From: Erwinia pyrifoliae DSM 12163
Lineage (GTDB): Bacteria; Pseudomonadota; Gammaproteobacteria; Enterobacterales; Enterobacteriaceae
Assembly: GCF_000026985.1 (NCBI RefSeq)
Contig: NC_017390.1
Span: 1,594,735 to 1,658,734, forward strand
Direction of reading: 5' to 3'
Length of the DNA: 64,000 bases
The notes below the pieces were generated by a model that worked only from the letters and a program-made list of their open reading frames with translations, was not told the DNA's origin and ran no database searches. A program made the translations under genes and the position numbers. Positions within the stretch are counted from its first letter, which is position 1; every line of letters starts with the position of its first letter. Shown here piece by piece: positions 23,106 through 38,502 of the stretch.

Positions 23106-24233
23106 ATGCATAAGATCTGCTATTTTATCAATACTGACTGGTATTTTGATTTACATTGGTTAGAAAGAGCTTTGTCAGCCAGAGATAATGGTTATGAGGT
23201 TAATATTATCTGTAATTTTGATAATGAGATCATCTATGAAAAATTTAAAGGTTTGGGACTCAAATGCTACAAGCTTAATGTTCATTCACAGTCTCTAAAT
23301 GTGATACGGTTCACGAAAAGTGTTTGTAAATTTTTTGCCATTATGAAGAGTATCTCCCCGGATATCTTACATTGCATTACTATTAAACCAATAATTATTG
23401 GTGGGTTATACTCATTTCTTAGAAAGAAACCTGTTGTTCTTAGCATTGTTGGTTTAGGTAGACTTTTTGATGGTAATACTCCATTTCTAAAAATATTGAA
23501 ATATTTCATCACTAAAGTTTATAAACTTTTTTTCAAAAATCCCAAAGCTTTGTTCATTTTTGAACATAACTCTGACAGAGATAAGCTCTTGACGTTAACC
23601 CATGGATCCATTCATCAAACTGCAGTCATTGATGGAGCCGGCGTCAATACAGATCAATTTTGTTATCAACCTGAACCTTTAAATGAAGTTCCAATAATAT
23701 TGTTTGCCAGTAGGTTGATTTGGTCTAAAGGTCTCTATGATCTCATTCAAGCAAAAGTAAAACTCAAAGATCAAGACGTGAATTTTAGGATACTTGTTGC
23801 GGGAATCGCTGTTACTGACGATAAAGATGCTATACAGGATTCTGTAATGCAAAAATGGGTGGAAAATGGATGGATTGAATGGCTGGGCATGTCTGAAGAC
23901 GTTGCCCAGCTGATCGGGGGAGCTAATCTCGTTGTGTTACCTTCTGTCTATAATGAAGGGATCCCCAGAATTTTACTCGAATCATGCGCAATCGGCCGTG
24001 CTTGTATTTGCTATGATAGCGGCGGTTGTGGAAGCCTAGTTATCGATGGTGAAAATGGGTTCCTGGTGACTAAACACGATGTTGATTCACTTGCTGAACG
24101 CATCAGCTATCTGCTCCAATACCCTTTAGCTAGAAAAAAAATGGGCAGGCGTGGTACAGAAATCGTTTCAAAGAAATTTTCTTCTGAAATCATTATAGCT
24201 AGCACGCTTGCCGTCTATAAAAAATTAATATAA
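23106..24233 (+). CDS. WbbO-like family 4 glycosyltransferase
   Basis: A 375-aa GT-B transferase. The N-terminus HKICYFINTDWYFDLHWLERALSARDNGYEVNII is typical of WbbO/WcaI-like enzymes. The donor domain reads ILFASRLIWSKGLYDLIQAKVKL and VLPSVYNEGIPRILLESCAIGRACI. ATG 23106 is preceded by AGGTG at the right distance; the open frame extends upstream to 23055 but would overlap the previous gene. By position it is the wbbO equivalent, whose Klebsiella version starts the galactan chain on GlcNAc-PP-undecaprenol. Last gene of the + strand O-antigen operon. Confidence 0.82.
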   Translation: MHKICYFINTDWYFDLHWLERALSARDNGYEVNIICNFDNEIIYEKFKGLGLKCYKLNVHSQSLNVIRFTKSVCKFFAIMKSISPDILHCITIKPIIIGGLYSFLRKKPVVLSIVGLGRLFDGNTPFLKILKYFITKVYKLFFKNPKALFIFEHNSDRDKLLTLTHGSIHQTAVIDGAGVNTDQFCYQPEPLNEVPIILFASRLIWSKGLYDLIQAKVKLKDQDVNFRILVAGIAVTDDKDAIQDSVMQKWVENGWIEWLGMSEDVAQLIGGANLVVLPSVYNEGIPRILLESCAIGRACICYDSGGCGSLVIDGENGFLVTKHDVDSLAERISYLLQYPLARKKMGRRGTEIVSKKFSSEIIIASTLAVYKKLI

Positions 24234-24283
24234 CGCCATTTTAATGATTCTATTAATTGATTTATAATAGCGTTTATTAAATT

Positions 24284-25732
24284 TTAACGTAAAGTATCCT
24301 TTATTACTTTTAATATGTTTTCTGAAGCTTTTTTTATGTGTAGCAGTTCATTTAGGGTAATTTGGCGTTGTTGTTTGTAACAATCTTCTGAAGTTGCCAT
24401 AAGAATGCTAATAGCTTCTTTTACGCCATTAAAATCAGATACTCGGCAAACGCTTTCTGCAATTATTTCGCCACTTGTTAAGAAGGGAAGGTGGTCATTA
24501 CGTTCTAAAAACACTACTGGTTTTTCCAAAATCTGATATTCTAGCAGCCAACTTATACCATCTATTATCAATGCATCTGATGCTTTGAATAACGGCCCGT
24601 AAGTATTGTTCTCGAATAGCATGGTATTCGGTAGCTCATTCCATTCTTTGAAAAAGAGATCAATATCATGTCTGATATGATCATATTTCTCGTTTTTTAA
24701 CGTAGTAAGTAAGGCCGGATGAGGACTAAAGACAATATCTATTTGAGAATTCTCCTTTGCCCATTCAAGCATTTGCGGGTAAATCTCCAGGAATGTACCG
24801 AAGTTAGACCAGTTGTTCTCAATACTATGATGAGCTCCCCATAGAACACGATAGTTCTTTCTCCCATCTGCCCAGGAAATGGGCCAGATGCCCTCTGAAG
24901 AAAGTAATTTCTCCACTTTAGGATGGCCTGTGATGAAAATACGTTCTTCACTTATGCCAGAGTTTTCCTTGAGTGAATCATATGCATATTTATTTGCGAC
25001 GAACAGCATTGAGCAGTGTTTATGGAATACGCTGTTTTCAACGTTCGGATCTACGTTGCCGAGGAAATTCATGATTTCGTAAGGGACGTAAGCAAGGTGC
25101 GCGAAATTTAATTCTTGTGATGAGAATGCTGGAGGAACATCAGCATCCCATTGCGACTGCCTAAAAATTACTTCTGGTTTGATCGTTTTAATAATATCAA
25201 GGTCTTCATGAGAGTTTTCTGACTTAAGCCGGATATGTTTTATTTTTTCTTCACTTAAATAGTTATCAACGGCATCCTCGCCGGCAAAACTCATTTCGCC
25301 TGGAAATTTTTTATTTATACTTGCAACGATAGGATTGAAGCTTGGGTCATTTAGCATCGCGTCATACACCGGGCTTAAACTGTCCCATGCGCTGACATTG
25401 TGCACCAGAAAAACGCAAGTTATTTCATCCGATAGATTCTTAATCTTTTGGTGAAGCGTTTCTACGATTTTTTTTATAACTGAAACATCTCCTTTCAATT
25501 GAGCGTTTTGTTCAATTATTTTATTGATGATGACTTGAGAATTTTCTACGAATGTTATGTCGTTGTTATTCTCTATTTCATCCTTTTGATTTTTCACACA
25601 TATCCTTAATTCTTCTAATTTTTGACACAATTCTTCATGCTTCTGCATGATGGCGTCTTGCTTCTGCAAACTCAGGTCTTGCCTTTTATACAGGTATGGG
25701 TAGATAAAAGATTTTATTTTTCTTATCAACAT
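24284..25732 (-). CDS. Coiled-coil protein with CDP-glycerol glycerophosphotransferase-like domain
   Basis: A 482-aa protein on the opposite strand. After a short basic N-terminus, residues about 15-105 form a charged coiled coil (LQKQDAIMQKHEELCQKLEEL and onwards). Residues about 110-480 form a GT-B domain with CVFLVHNVSAWDSL, IFITGHPKVEKLL, VLWGAHHSIENNW, VFSPHPALL and DALIIDGISWLLEY. The last two correspond to the HP and DYSS-type regions of TagB/TagF-like enzymes, although the usual second Asp/Ser pair is replaced by GIS. It may transfer glycerol- or ribitol-phosphate, or another sugar, to the O-antigen. No CDP-glycerol synthase is in the window. AT-rich like the rest of the cluster. Confidence 0.7.
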   Translation of the reverse strand: MLIRKIKSFIYPYLYKRQDLSLQKQDAIMQKHEELCQKLEELRICVKNQKDEIENNNDITFVENSQVIINKIIEQNAQLKGDVSVIKKIVETLHQKIKNLSDEITCVFLVHNVSAWDSLSPVYDAMLNDPSFNPIVASINKKFPGEMSFAGEDAVDNYLSEEKIKHIRLKSENSHEDLDIIKTIKPEVIFRQSQWDADVPPAFSSQELNFAHLAYVPYEIMNFLGNVDPNVENSVFHKHCSMLFVANKYAYDSLKENSGISEERIFITGHPKVEKLLSSEGIWPISWADGRKNYRVLWGAHHSIENNWSNFGTFLEIYPQMLEWAKENSQIDIVFSPHPALLTTLKNEKYDHIRHDIDLFFKEWNELPNTMLFENNTYGPLFKASDALIIDGISWLLEYQILEKPVVFLERNDHLPFLTSGEIIAESVCRVSDFNGVKEAISILMATSEDCYKQQRQITLNELLHIKKASENILKVIKDTLR

Positions 25733-26065
25733 ATTTTTGCCTTATTTAGCACTTTGTTCGCTCGATTGCATGGTTCCCACACAGGATTTATTATAATTTT
25801 TTTTTAAGTAAACACATACATTTCTATGCTTAATGCACCACATTTTTTTAAGGCAATTCTTAGGTGTCTTTGTGAGGAGTAACCCCTTTCTGGTTGTTTC
25901 TTAAACAGATTGCCGTGAGCAGCCTCGCGACCATTGTGTCTTCTAATGCTTTTTTCTACCTATCCCATCTATCGCTTTATGCATGTGTTCCATTTAAGTT
26001 AATATCAAGGCATCCATTTGCGAGGTGAACTTCACCCCGTTCACACTTCCTGACAGGAGTATGTA
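25733..26065. other. Divergent intergenic region between the O-antigen cluster and gnd
   Basis: 333 bp with no credible ORF. The left part (25733-25860) is AT-rich and should hold the promoter of the minus-strand gene. The right part shifts to average base composition, carries the gnd promoter and ends with the SD ACAGGAG. The composition step marks the right edge of the variable O-antigen island. Confidence 0.5.
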
Positions 26066-27472
26066 ATGTCCAAGCAACAGATCGGCGTTGTAGGTATGGC
26101 GGTAATGGGCCGTAATCTGGCTCTCAACATTGAGAGCCGCGGCTACTCGGTCTCTATCTTCAACCGCTCACGCGAAAAAACCGATGAAGTCGTCGCAGAG
26201 AATCCAGGTAAGAAGCTGGTTCCACATTACACCATCGAAGAGTTTGTTAGCTCTCTGGAGAAACCGCGCCGGATCCTGCTGATGGTGCAGGCCGGTGAAG
26301 CAACCGATAAGACCATTGCTTCCCTCACTCCACATCTTGATAAAGGCGATATCCTGATTGACGGGGGTAACACCTTCTATAAAGACACCATTCGCCGTAA
26401 CCGCGAACTGTCGGAGCAGGGCTTCAACTTTATCGGCACCGGCGTTTCTGGCGGCGAAGAGGGTGCGCTGAAAGGCCCTTCAATCATGCCTGGTGGCCAG
26501 AAAGAAGCTTATGAGCTGGTTGCGCCAATCCTTACCGAAATTGCAGCCGTTGCCGAAAGCGAAGCCTGTGTTGCCTATATGGGGCCAGACGGTGCCGGTC
26601 ATTATGTGAAAATGGTTCACAACGGTATTGAATATGGCGATATGCAGCTAATTGCTGAAGCCTATTCCCTGCTGAAAGGCGCGCTAAATCTCAGCAATGA
26701 AGATCTGGCCAAAACCTTTAGCGAGTGGAACGAAGGCGAGTTGAGCAGCTACCTGATTGACATCACCAAAGATATCTTCACTAAGAAAGATGAAGAGGGT
26801 AACTACCTGGTCGATGTGATTCTGGACGAAGCGGCGAACAAAGGCACCGGTAAGTGGACCAGCCAGAGCTCGCTGGATCTCGGCGAACCGCTGTCACTGA
26901 TCACCGAATCCGTGTTTGCCCGTTACCTCTCTTCGTTGAAAACGCAACGCGTTGCGGCGTCTAAAGTGTTGTCTGGTCCGCAAGTGCAGACCGTTAGCGG
27001 TGATAAAGCGGAATTTGTTGAGAAAGTGCGCCGTGCGCTGTACCTTGGCAAAATCGTTTCTTACGCGCAGGGCTTCTCTCAGCTGAAAGCCGCTTCTACC
27101 GAGAACAACTGGGATCTTAACTACGGCGAAATCGCCAAGATCTTCCGTGCCGGTTGCATCATCCGCGCCCAGTTCCTGCAGAAAATCACCGATGCTTACG
27201 AAGATAACGCCGATATCGCGAACCTGCTGTTAGCGCCTTACTTCAAAAACATTGCTGATGAGTACCAGCAGGCGCTGCGTGACGTGGTGGCTTATGCGGT
27301 GCAGAACGGCATCCCGACGCCAACCTTCTCTGCGGCGATCGCTTACTATGACAGCTACCGTTCAGCGGTACTGCCAGCGAACCTGATCCAGGCGCAGCGC
27401 GACTACTTCGGTGCTCACACCTACAAACGTACCGACAAAGACGGCGTGTTCCACACCGAATGGCTGGACTGA
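26066..27472 (+). CDS. gnd: 6-phosphogluconate dehydrogenase, decarboxylating
   Basis: A 468-aa oxidative pentose-phosphate enzyme that converts 6-phosphogluconate to ribulose-5-phosphate with NADPH formation. Motifs: [16 protein letters not shown] (NADP site), GGGNTF-type [30 protein letters not shown] and [13 protein letters not shown] with the catalytic Lys/Asn. Same length as E. coli Gnd. It forms the conserved right flank of the polysaccharide region, as in other enterobacteria. Confidence 0.97.
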   Translation: MSKQQIGVVGMAVMGRNLALNIESRGYSVSIFNRSREKTDEVVAENPGKKLVPHYTIEEFVSSLEKPRRILLMVQAGEATDKTIASLTPHLDKGDILIDGGNTFYKDTIRRNRELSEQGFNFIGTGVSGGEEGALKGPSIMPGGQKEAYELVAPILTEIAAVAESEACVAYMGPDGAGHYVKMVHNGIEYGDMQLIAEAYSLLKGALNLSNEDLAKTFSEWNEGELSSYLIDITKDIFTKKDEEGNYLVDVILDEAANKGTGKWTSQSSLDLGEPLSLITESVFARYLSSLKTQRVAASKVLSGPQVQTVSGDKAEFVEKVRRALYLGKIVSYAQGFSQLKAASTENNWDLNYGEIAKIFRAGCIIRAQFLQKITDAYEDNADIANLLLAPYFKNIADEYQQALRDVVAYAVQNGIPTPTFSAAIAYYDSYRSAVLPANLIQAQRDYFGAHTYKRTDKDGVFHTEWLD

Positions 27473-27492
27473 TTTAGTCCGCATGTGATTTT

Positions 27493-27518
27493 AAGGCTTC
27501 CTCCGGGAAGCCTTTTTT
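27493..27518 (+). terminator. Rho-independent terminator after gnd
   Basis: Stem AAGGCTTCC/GGAAGCCTT around a short CG-rich loop, followed by TTTTTT. Its complement also lies just after the stop of the convergent gene at 27522 and may serve both. Confidence 0.88.
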
Positions 27519-27521
27519 GCG

Positions 27522-28637
27522 TCAGGGCACTAATAACTCTCCGCGCCTGCTGGCTTCATTCCCGGCCAGCCTGCTGACCAGCATCCCCGCCGTGGCGAAT
27601 CGTACCCAGTGGCGTGCATACAGCCTGCCGCCAAATTGTGCCACCAGCGGCGTTAGTCGATCGTTGAGCGGGTCAAGAATATCAGCCACCACGTCTCCCG
27701 GATTGATCCACTCTCCAATGTCACGACGATGCAGTATCACTCCCGCATGGGGAGCGCTGAGATATTCGCAGCCCGCCAGCGGAACCGCAGCGTTTAATAG
27801 CGGTGGAAGAGTGGCGGGAGAAATAGTCAGCCAGCCAGCCTGTGCCAGAGCGTGAATAATCGCATCTGCATCCTGCTCTGCCTGCTGATGGCTTACATCG
27901 CGTACTCCGCGCAGCTCCAGCGTGACCGGCTGAAGCCCCTGAGGCAGCGGGAAGTCTGCGCCCAGTTCACGCTGTAGAAAGTTCCAGGGTTCGCGGCAGG
28001 CCTCATCAAAGGGTTCACCGCCGGAGGTTTCAGCAATCAGCTGTACCTCACTGCCCAGATAACGCGCCAGCGGTTCAATCGCCGGCCAGGCCTGCGGTGT
28101 GGTGTAGAGATGTGTTAGCGCCTCCCAGTCACAGTGCAGGTCAATCATCAGATCTGCCTGGCACGCCATTTCCATCAGGATATGGCGCTGCGACTGTAGC
28201 TCGGTTATTACACTCTGTTTGGCAAACCAGTCGCTGATAGCATGGCGAATCAGACGCTGATTCTGTTCAACGTTTTGCGTCAGCTTCGGGGCCAGCGCAT
28301 CAGCCAGCGCCGGGCCAAATGCCGGGAAATGACGGTTAAAATCCTGGCCGGAAGCATTATCAAAACGTCCCAGATGAGTGCCGTGCCAGTGCTGGCCAAG
28401 CGCAATCGGGTTTGCCACCGGCACCAGGGTTATCTGCGAACAGACATTGCCCGCTGCTTCCAGTGCCAGTAACTTGTTTTTCAGATACCAGGCCACCGCC
28501 ATACCAGGCAGTTCATCACCGTGCAGTGCGGCCTGGATATAGACCTGACGGGGCGATGGCTGACCAAAGTGATAGCTGATGATTTCACGCCGGGTGCCTG
28601 GCGAAGCGCTCAACAGGGGATGATGGCGTTGTTGCAT
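27522..28637 (-). CDS. Succinylglutamate desuccinylase/aspartoacylase-family metallohydrolase
   Basis: A 371-aa zinc carboxypeptidase-like (M14/AstE-AspA) enzyme. It has VYIQAALHGDELPGMAVAWYL (HxxE zinc ligands), PVANPIALGQ, DFNRHFP and the third ligand region MIDLHCDWEALTHLY. A C-terminal beta domain reads GVILHRRDIGEWINPGDVVADILDPL. It likely deacylates an N-acyl amino acid or similar small amide in the cytoplasm. The binding-protein gene 57 bp upstream runs the same way, which suggests uptake of the substrate. The exact substrate is unknown. Confidence 0.78.
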   Translation of the reverse strand: MQQRHHPLLSASPGTRREIISYHFGQPSPRQVYIQAALHGDELPGMAVAWYLKNKLLALEAAGNVCSQITLVPVANPIALGQHWHGTHLGRFDNASGQDFNRHFPAFGPALADALAPKLTQNVEQNQRLIRHAISDWFAKQSVITELQSQRHILMEMACQADLMIDLHCDWEALTHLYTTPQAWPAIEPLARYLGSEVQLIAETSGGEPFDEACREPWNFLQRELGADFPLPQGLQPVTLELRGVRDVSHQQAEQDADAIIHALAQAGWLTISPATLPPLLNAAVPLAGCEYLSAPHAGVILHRRDIGEWINPGDVVADILDPLNDRLTPLVAQFGGRLYARHWVRFATAGMLVSRLAGNEASRRGELLVP

Positions 28638-28694
28638 GATGGGTTCACTGTCTGCAAAGGGTAAACAGCCGTACCGACGGGCACGGCCGAAAAG

Positions 28695-29489
28695 TTACTG
28701 TTTAATGGAAATATCAGTGGCGAAATACTTCTTCTGGATCTGGTCGAAGGTGCCGTTCTTCTTGATTTCGGCAAAGGCATTATCAAGTGCGGTTTTTAGC
28801 TCATCATCACCCTTACGCAGGCCAATCGCCGTGCCTGGCCCGATAATCGGATCCTGTACAATCGGGCCGGCCAGCTCGAAATCCTGTCCCTGTGGATGTT
28901 TCAGAAAGCCAATCGCTGCCTGGGCCGCATCGGTAAACACCACGTCGAGGCGTCCTGAAACCAGGTCATTTTCTACCTGAGCCTGGTCGCCGTAGGCCAC
29001 CACGTTAACGCCGTGCGGCTGCCATTTCGCCAGTGCATAGCGTTCCTGAACCGTACCTTGTTCCACGCCAACGCTTTTACCTTTCAGCGAGTCAGCGGTG
29101 GGTAACAGCCCGGAGCCTTTACGCGCGATCAGCTGGGTGTGGGTATCGTACAGCGGCACGGTAAAGTTTATCTGCTTCAGGCGCTCTTCTGTTATCCCCA
29201 TATCGGAGAGGATAGCGTCAAATTTACGTGCTTTTAGCGCCGGGATCATGCCGTCAAACTGGCTTTCCACCCAGACACAGTTGGCCTGCATCTGCGCGCA
29301 CAACGCGTTGCCGAGGTCGATATCGAAGCCGACCAGCTCGCCCTTAGGCGTTTTCGATTCAAACGGCGGATAGCTTGCATCTACCGCGAAGCGCACCTGT
29401 TCAATTTTTGCCTGTGCAGTCAGGCTACAGCCTGCCATCAGCGCTAGTGCGGCCAGTTTGCCGACAGTTGCCCGTTTCATTTTTCTCAT
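28695..29489 (-). CDS. Periplasmic amino-acid ABC transporter substrate-binding protein
   Basis: A protein of about 264 aa with a signal peptide (KLAALALMAGCSLTAQA, cleavage after AQA). The family 3 solute-binding signature reads FAVDASYPPFESKTPKGELVGFDIDLGNALC, followed by WVESQFDGMIPALKARKFDAILSDM. It most resembles lysine/arginine/ornithine or histidine binding proteins. The start is uncertain: in-frame Met codons lie at 29501, 29489 and 29480, and AAGGGA best serves 29489. No permease or ATPase gene is adjacent, so it must share a transporter encoded elsewhere. Confidence 0.85.
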   Translation of the reverse strand: MRKMKRATVGKLAALALMAGCSLTAQAKIEQVRFAVDASYPPFESKTPKGELVGFDIDLGNALCAQMQANCVWVESQFDGMIPALKARKFDAILSDMGITEERLKQINFTVPLYDTHTQLIARKGSGLLPTADSLKGKSVGVEQGTVQERYALAKWQPHGVNVVAYGDQAQVENDLVSGRLDVVFTDAAQAAIGFLKHPQGQDFELAGPIVQDPIIGPGTAIGLRKGDDELKTALDNAFAEIKKNGTFDQIQKKYFATDISIKQ

Positions 29490-29567
29490 TATTCCCTTCA
29501 TTTTACTATGTCAACGAGCATTAAACGTTACCTGTTGCAGGCGCGTATGTGAAGCAGCAAGGTGCTA

Positions 29568-30041
29568 TCAGGTGAAATCGACCAGCTGTGGCTTGCTGAT
29601 ACGCCGGTAATCTTCAGTATTGAGCACCATCGATTTTTCCAGCAGTCCGGCATTAAACGCCAGCTCCTGATAGCGGCTGAACAGGCTGGGATCGGCCACC
29701 AGTAATAGTTGAGGATGAAAACTGAAAGGGGGGATAGCACCAAACACGCAGCCGGTTAAGTTATCGACTTCGGCCGGGCTGGCCAGCGAGGCACGGGTGC
29801 CGCCCAGCGCCTGGGCCAGCTGGGCAAGATTAGCCTGCTTATCAGCCGGCAGTACCGCCAGCACATGCTGTTTCACCCCGTTTCCCTTCACATGGCACAC
29901 CAGCGCTTTCGCCCCCTGTCCCAGCTCGGTGCCACGTAATGCGGCCACCTCGGCACATTTTCCCGTGGCTTCATGTTCCATCACCTGGTAACGCGCCTGA
30001 TGCTGGTCGAGCAGGGCGGTGAGTTTTTCAAATGTGCTCAT
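29568..30041 (-). CDS. YbaK/YeaK-type aminoacyl-tRNA deacylase
   Basis: A 157-aa single-domain protein of the prolyl-tRNA-synthetase editing family. Seen: YQVMEHEATGKCAEVAALRG, GAKALVCHV (the conserved Lys), TRASLASPAEVDNLTGCVFGAIPPF. These enzymes hydrolyse mischarged tRNAs in the cytoplasm. Start ATG 30041 has SD AGGAG; the open frame extends six codons upstream. It lies downstream of the his operon terminator and is transcribed in the same direction. Confidence 0.85.
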   Translation of the reverse strand: MSTFEKLTALLDQHQARYQVMEHEATGKCAEVAALRGTELGQGAKALVCHVKGNGVKQHVLAVLPADKQANLAQLAQALGGTRASLASPAEVDNLTGCVFGAIPPFSFHPQLLLVADPSLFSRYQELAFNAGLLEKSMVLNTEDYRRISKPQLVDFT

Positions 30042-30057
30042 GGTGGCTCCTGAATGC

Positions 30058-30080
30058 AAAAAGGCCGGATAACCGGCCTG
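30058..30080 (-). terminator. Rho-independent terminator of the his operon
   Basis: On the minus strand AGGCCGG-TTAT-CCGGCCT is followed by TTTTT, about 17 bp after the hisI stop. It overlaps the leader of the downstream deacylase gene. Confidence 0.88.
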
Positions 30081-30096
30081 ACATAAGTGACGTTGG

Positions 30097-30701
30097 CTAT
30101 TTATGGCGTTGACGCAGATTATCGATCACCGCCGACAGATTCAGGTTCCGATCCTGTAACAGCACCAGCAGGTGATAAACCAGATCGGAGGCTTCATTGG
30201 TCAGCTCATCGCGATCGTTAACCGTGGCCGCCAGTGCGGTTTCCACCCCTTCCTCGCCCACTTTCTGCGCGATGCGCTTGGTGCCGCTGGCATACAGCCG
30301 CGCAGTGTAGGAACTTTCCGGATCGGCATCTTTGCGCTGTGCCAGTAATTGCTCCAGCTGCCAGAGGAAGGTCCAGTCGGCGGCTGCAGGTGAGAAGCAG
30401 CTCGACGTGCCGAGATGGCAGGTTGCACCCGCCGGTTGCGCCAGTATCAGCAGCGTATCGTTGTCACAGTCCGGGGTGATGCTGACCACATGCAGAAAAT
30501 GTTGCGAGGTTTCTCCCTTAGTCCACAGACGCTGTTTGGTGCGCGACCAGAAAGTGACCTTACCGCTGGTCAGCGTTGTCGCCAACGCCTGCTGATTCAT
30601 ATAACCGTGCATCAATACTTCGCCAGAAACGGCGTGTTGCACGATGGCTGGCATCATGCCGTCAGTTTTTTCCCAGTCCAGCCGGGACAGCTGTTGTTCT
30701 G

Positions 30702-30708
<7 letters not shown>
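30097..30708 (-). CDS. hisI: HisI(E), phosphoribosyl-AMP cyclohydrolase / phosphoribosyl-ATP pyrophosphatase
   Basis: A 203-aa bifunctional enzyme for steps 2 and 3 of histidine synthesis. N-terminal cyclohydrolase: [16 protein letters not shown] and [24 protein letters not shown] (metal Asp/Cys). C-terminal pyrophosphatase from about residue 115: [29 protein letters not shown] with EExxE helices. It overlaps hisF by 7 bases and ends the operon. Confidence 0.96.
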
Positions 30709-36251
<5,543 letters not shown>

Positions 36252-36255
36252 CGGC

Positions 36256-37155
36256 TTACTCCATCATCTTCTCAATCGGCAGCACCAGAATGGAGCTGGC
36301 ACCCAGAGTCTTGAGTTTTTCCATGGTTTCCCAGAACAGGGTCTCGCTGCTGACCATGTGCATGGCTACGCGGCTCTTGTCACCGGCCAGCGGTAGCACG
36401 GTTGGGCGCTCGGCACCCGGCAGCAGGGTGATGATCTCTTCCAGACGTTCGCTGGGGGCGTGCAGCATGATGTATTTGGACTCACGCGCCTGAATCACCC
36501 CCTGGATGCGCGTCATCAGCTTGTCGATCAGCAGCTGCTTGTTCGCCGGCATTTCGCCATCACGCTGGATCAGACAGGCTTTCGAGCGATAAATCACCTC
36601 CACTTCGCGCAGGCCGTTGGCTTCCAGCGTGGCACCGGTCGAGACCAGATCACAGATGGCATCGGCCAGGCCGGCACGCGGTGCGACCTCAACGGAGCCG
36701 TTCAGCAGGCACGACTTGAAGCTGACGCGTTGTTCATCAAGATACTTTTTCAGCAGGTGCGGATAAGAGGTGGCAATGCGAGAATTTTGTAAACACTGTG
36801 GTCCGCTGTATTTATCGTCAACGGGCATCGCCAGCGACAGACGGCAGCCGCCAAAATCAAGACGACGCAGCGTCTGGTAGCGCGGATCTTCGCCCTGAGC
36901 GCGCCGGGTCAACAGCTCTTCTTCCAGCACGTTTTCACCGATAATCCCCAGGTCGACCACGCCGTCCATCACCAGCCCCGGGATATCATCATCGCGCACG
37001 CGCAATATATCGATGGGCATATTCTCCGCAAAGGCAATCAGGCGCTGCTGCTGGAGGTTTATCTTGATACCGCAGCGTGCGAGCAATTCGCGTGATTCAT
37101 CGCTTAAACGGCCTGATTTCTGCATAGCTATGCGTAAACGGGTGTTATCTAACAT
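36256..37155 (-). CDS. hisG: HisG, ATP phosphoribosyltransferase (long form)
   Basis: A 299-aa first enzyme of histidine synthesis, feedback-inhibited by histidine. Seen: [54 protein letters not shown] and a C-terminal ACT-like regulatory domain (about residues 225-299). First structural gene after the attenuator. Confidence 0.97.
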   Translation of the reverse strand: MLDNTRLRIAMQKSGRLSDESRELLARCGIKINLQQQRLIAFAENMPIDILRVRDDDIPGLVMDGVVDLGIIGENVLEEELLTRRAQGEDPRYQTLRRLDFGGCRLSLAMPVDDKYSGPQCLQNSRIATSYPHLLKKYLDEQRVSFKSCLLNGSVEVAPRAGLADAICDLVSTGATLEANGLREVEVIYRSKACLIQRDGEMPANKQLLIDKLMTRIQGVIQARESKYIMLHAPSERLEEIITLLPGAERPTVLPLAGDKSRVAMHMVSSETLFWETMEKLKTLGASSILVLPIEKMME

Positions 37156-37223
37156 CGGTTGTCAATCCTATTTTCCTGTCTGCGTTTATCGTTATTAGCC
37201 AGCGCTGTTCGTCTCTCAGGGCC

Positions 37224-37260
37224 AAAAAAAAGCCCCCGGAAGGCGATCTTCCGGGGGCTG
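37224..37260 (-). terminator. his operon attenuator
   Basis: On the minus strand AGCCCCCGGAAG pairs with CTTCCGGGGGCT and is followed by eight T. It lies between the leader peptide and hisG. Ribosome position on the His codons of hisL decides whether this terminator or an antiterminator forms (established for enterobacterial his operons). Confidence 0.95.
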
Positions 37261-37321
37261 AGTTTGCGTTCTGCACCGCTGGAAGATCCTGAACGTCTTC
37301 CAGCACACATCGCCTGAAAGA

Positions 37322-37369
37322 CTAGTCAGGGTGATGGTGGTGATGATGATTGAACTGAACGCGTGTCAT
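37322..37369 (-). CDS. hisL: HisL, his operon leader peptide
   Basis: A 15-aa ORF reading MTRVQFNHHHHHHPD, with six consecutive His codons, an upstream AGAGAA ribosome site, and the attenuator about 60 bp downstream. The classical histidine-sensing leader. Confidence 0.97.
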   Translation of the reverse strand: MTRVQFNHHHHHHPD

Positions 37370-37410
37370 AAAATTCTCTTGGATGAATGGATATTCATAT
37401 CGTGAGAAAT

Positions 37411-37439
37411 AACCTAACCAGAATAAGCGCGAGGCGCAA
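37411..37439 (-). promoter_or_regulatory. his operon promoter
   Basis: Minus strand TTGCGC, then 17 bases, then TAGGTT. The -10 is the same unusual hexamer as in the Salmonella his promoter. It lies 42 bp before hisL with a GC-rich segment between -35 and -10. Confidence 0.7.
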
Positions 37440-37546
37440 CCCTTTTTTTTAATGTGGCTAGATTCTCTTATCAACCGACAGTTGTCTCTGGCTGACGCCT
37501 GGCGTAGCCTTGGGCCATTAAAGTTTGAGTTGACGGGAGCTAAGGG

Positions 37547-38374
37547 ATGAAAAGAGTTGCCATTGTTGGACTGGGGTGGTTAGGGATGCCGCTGGCGATG
37601 TCGCTAACGGCGGCAGGTTGGCGGGTCACCGGCAGTAAAACCACCCAGGATGGAGTCGATGCGGCGAGAATGAGCGGCGTAGATGGATATTTACTCGAGC
37701 TGACGCCGGAACTGAACTGTGAGGCTGACGACCTTGAGGCGTTGCTTAAGGTGGATGCGCTGGTGATAACGCTTCCCGCCAGCCGCACTGCCGCTGGCGG
37801 TGAAAGCTATCTGCATGCCGTACAGCAGCTGGTGGACAGCGCGCTGGCATATAACGTACCGCGCATGATCTTCACCAGTTCGACTTCGGTATACGGCGAG
37901 CGTCCCGGAAATACCGGTGAGAGCACGCCGCTGGCTCCGGTCAGCGCTGCCGGCCGCACGTTACAGGAGCTGGAGCACTGGCTGCATCATCTGCCAGGCA
38001 CATCGGTAGATATTCTGCGCCTGTCCGGTCTTGTCGGGCCAAAACGCCATCCGGGGCGCTTCCTCGCCGGTAAAACCGATCTGGCCAACGGATCACAGGG
38101 CGTAAACCTGGTGCATCTTGACGATGTGATAGCGGCGATAACCCTGTTGTTACAGACGCCGGAGGGCGGGCATATCTATAACCTGAGCGCCCCGCAACAT
38201 CCGGCACGTAATCAGTTTTACCCGCAGGTGGCAAGCCAGCTAGGGCTGACGCCGCCGACTTTCCTCGCCGATGACAGCCAAAATCAGGGTAAGCTAATTG
38301 ACGGCAGCAAAATTTGCCGGGAGCTGGGATTTACCTATCGTTATCCGGATCCGGCGCGGATGCCGATGTCGTAA
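37547..38374 (+). CDS. yeeZ: YeeZ, SDR-family NAD(P)-binding oxidoreductase
   Basis: A 275-aa atypical short-chain dehydrogenase conserved next to hisG in enterobacteria. GLGWLGMPLAMSLTAAGW is a GxGxxG Rossmann start; TSSTSVYGE keeps Ser but the usual Tyr-x3-Lys is not present, so it may be a non-catalytic or NmrA-like member. Divergent from his. The substrate is unknown in any species I recall. Confidence 0.9.
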   Translation: MKRVAIVGLGWLGMPLAMSLTAAGWRVTGSKTTQDGVDAARMSGVDGYLLELTPELNCEADDLEALLKVDALVITLPASRTAAGGESYLHAVQQLVDSALAYNVPRMIFTSSTSVYGERPGNTGESTPLAPVSAAGRTLQELEHWLHHLPGTSVDILRLSGLVGPKRHPGRFLAGKTDLANGSQGVNLVHLDDVIAAITLLLQTPEGGHIYNLSAPQHPARNQFYPQVASQLGLTPPTFLADDSQNQGKLIDGSKICRELGFTYRYPDPARMPMS

Positions 38375-38502
38375 ACGAACAGCCATTGACTAACGGCATT
38401 GCCGTTTATAAGGTGTCATTTACTGCCATAAAGAATTTACTTCTGCAGGCCGGTATGACTTGTCATTCGGCCTGAGTATGGTGCAAAATATGCCTCCTGC
38501 AA

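Noticed and set aside
37322..37369. Six consecutive His codons, like an engineered His tag
   Set aside because: It is the natural hisL leader peptide, with the attenuator and hisG following.
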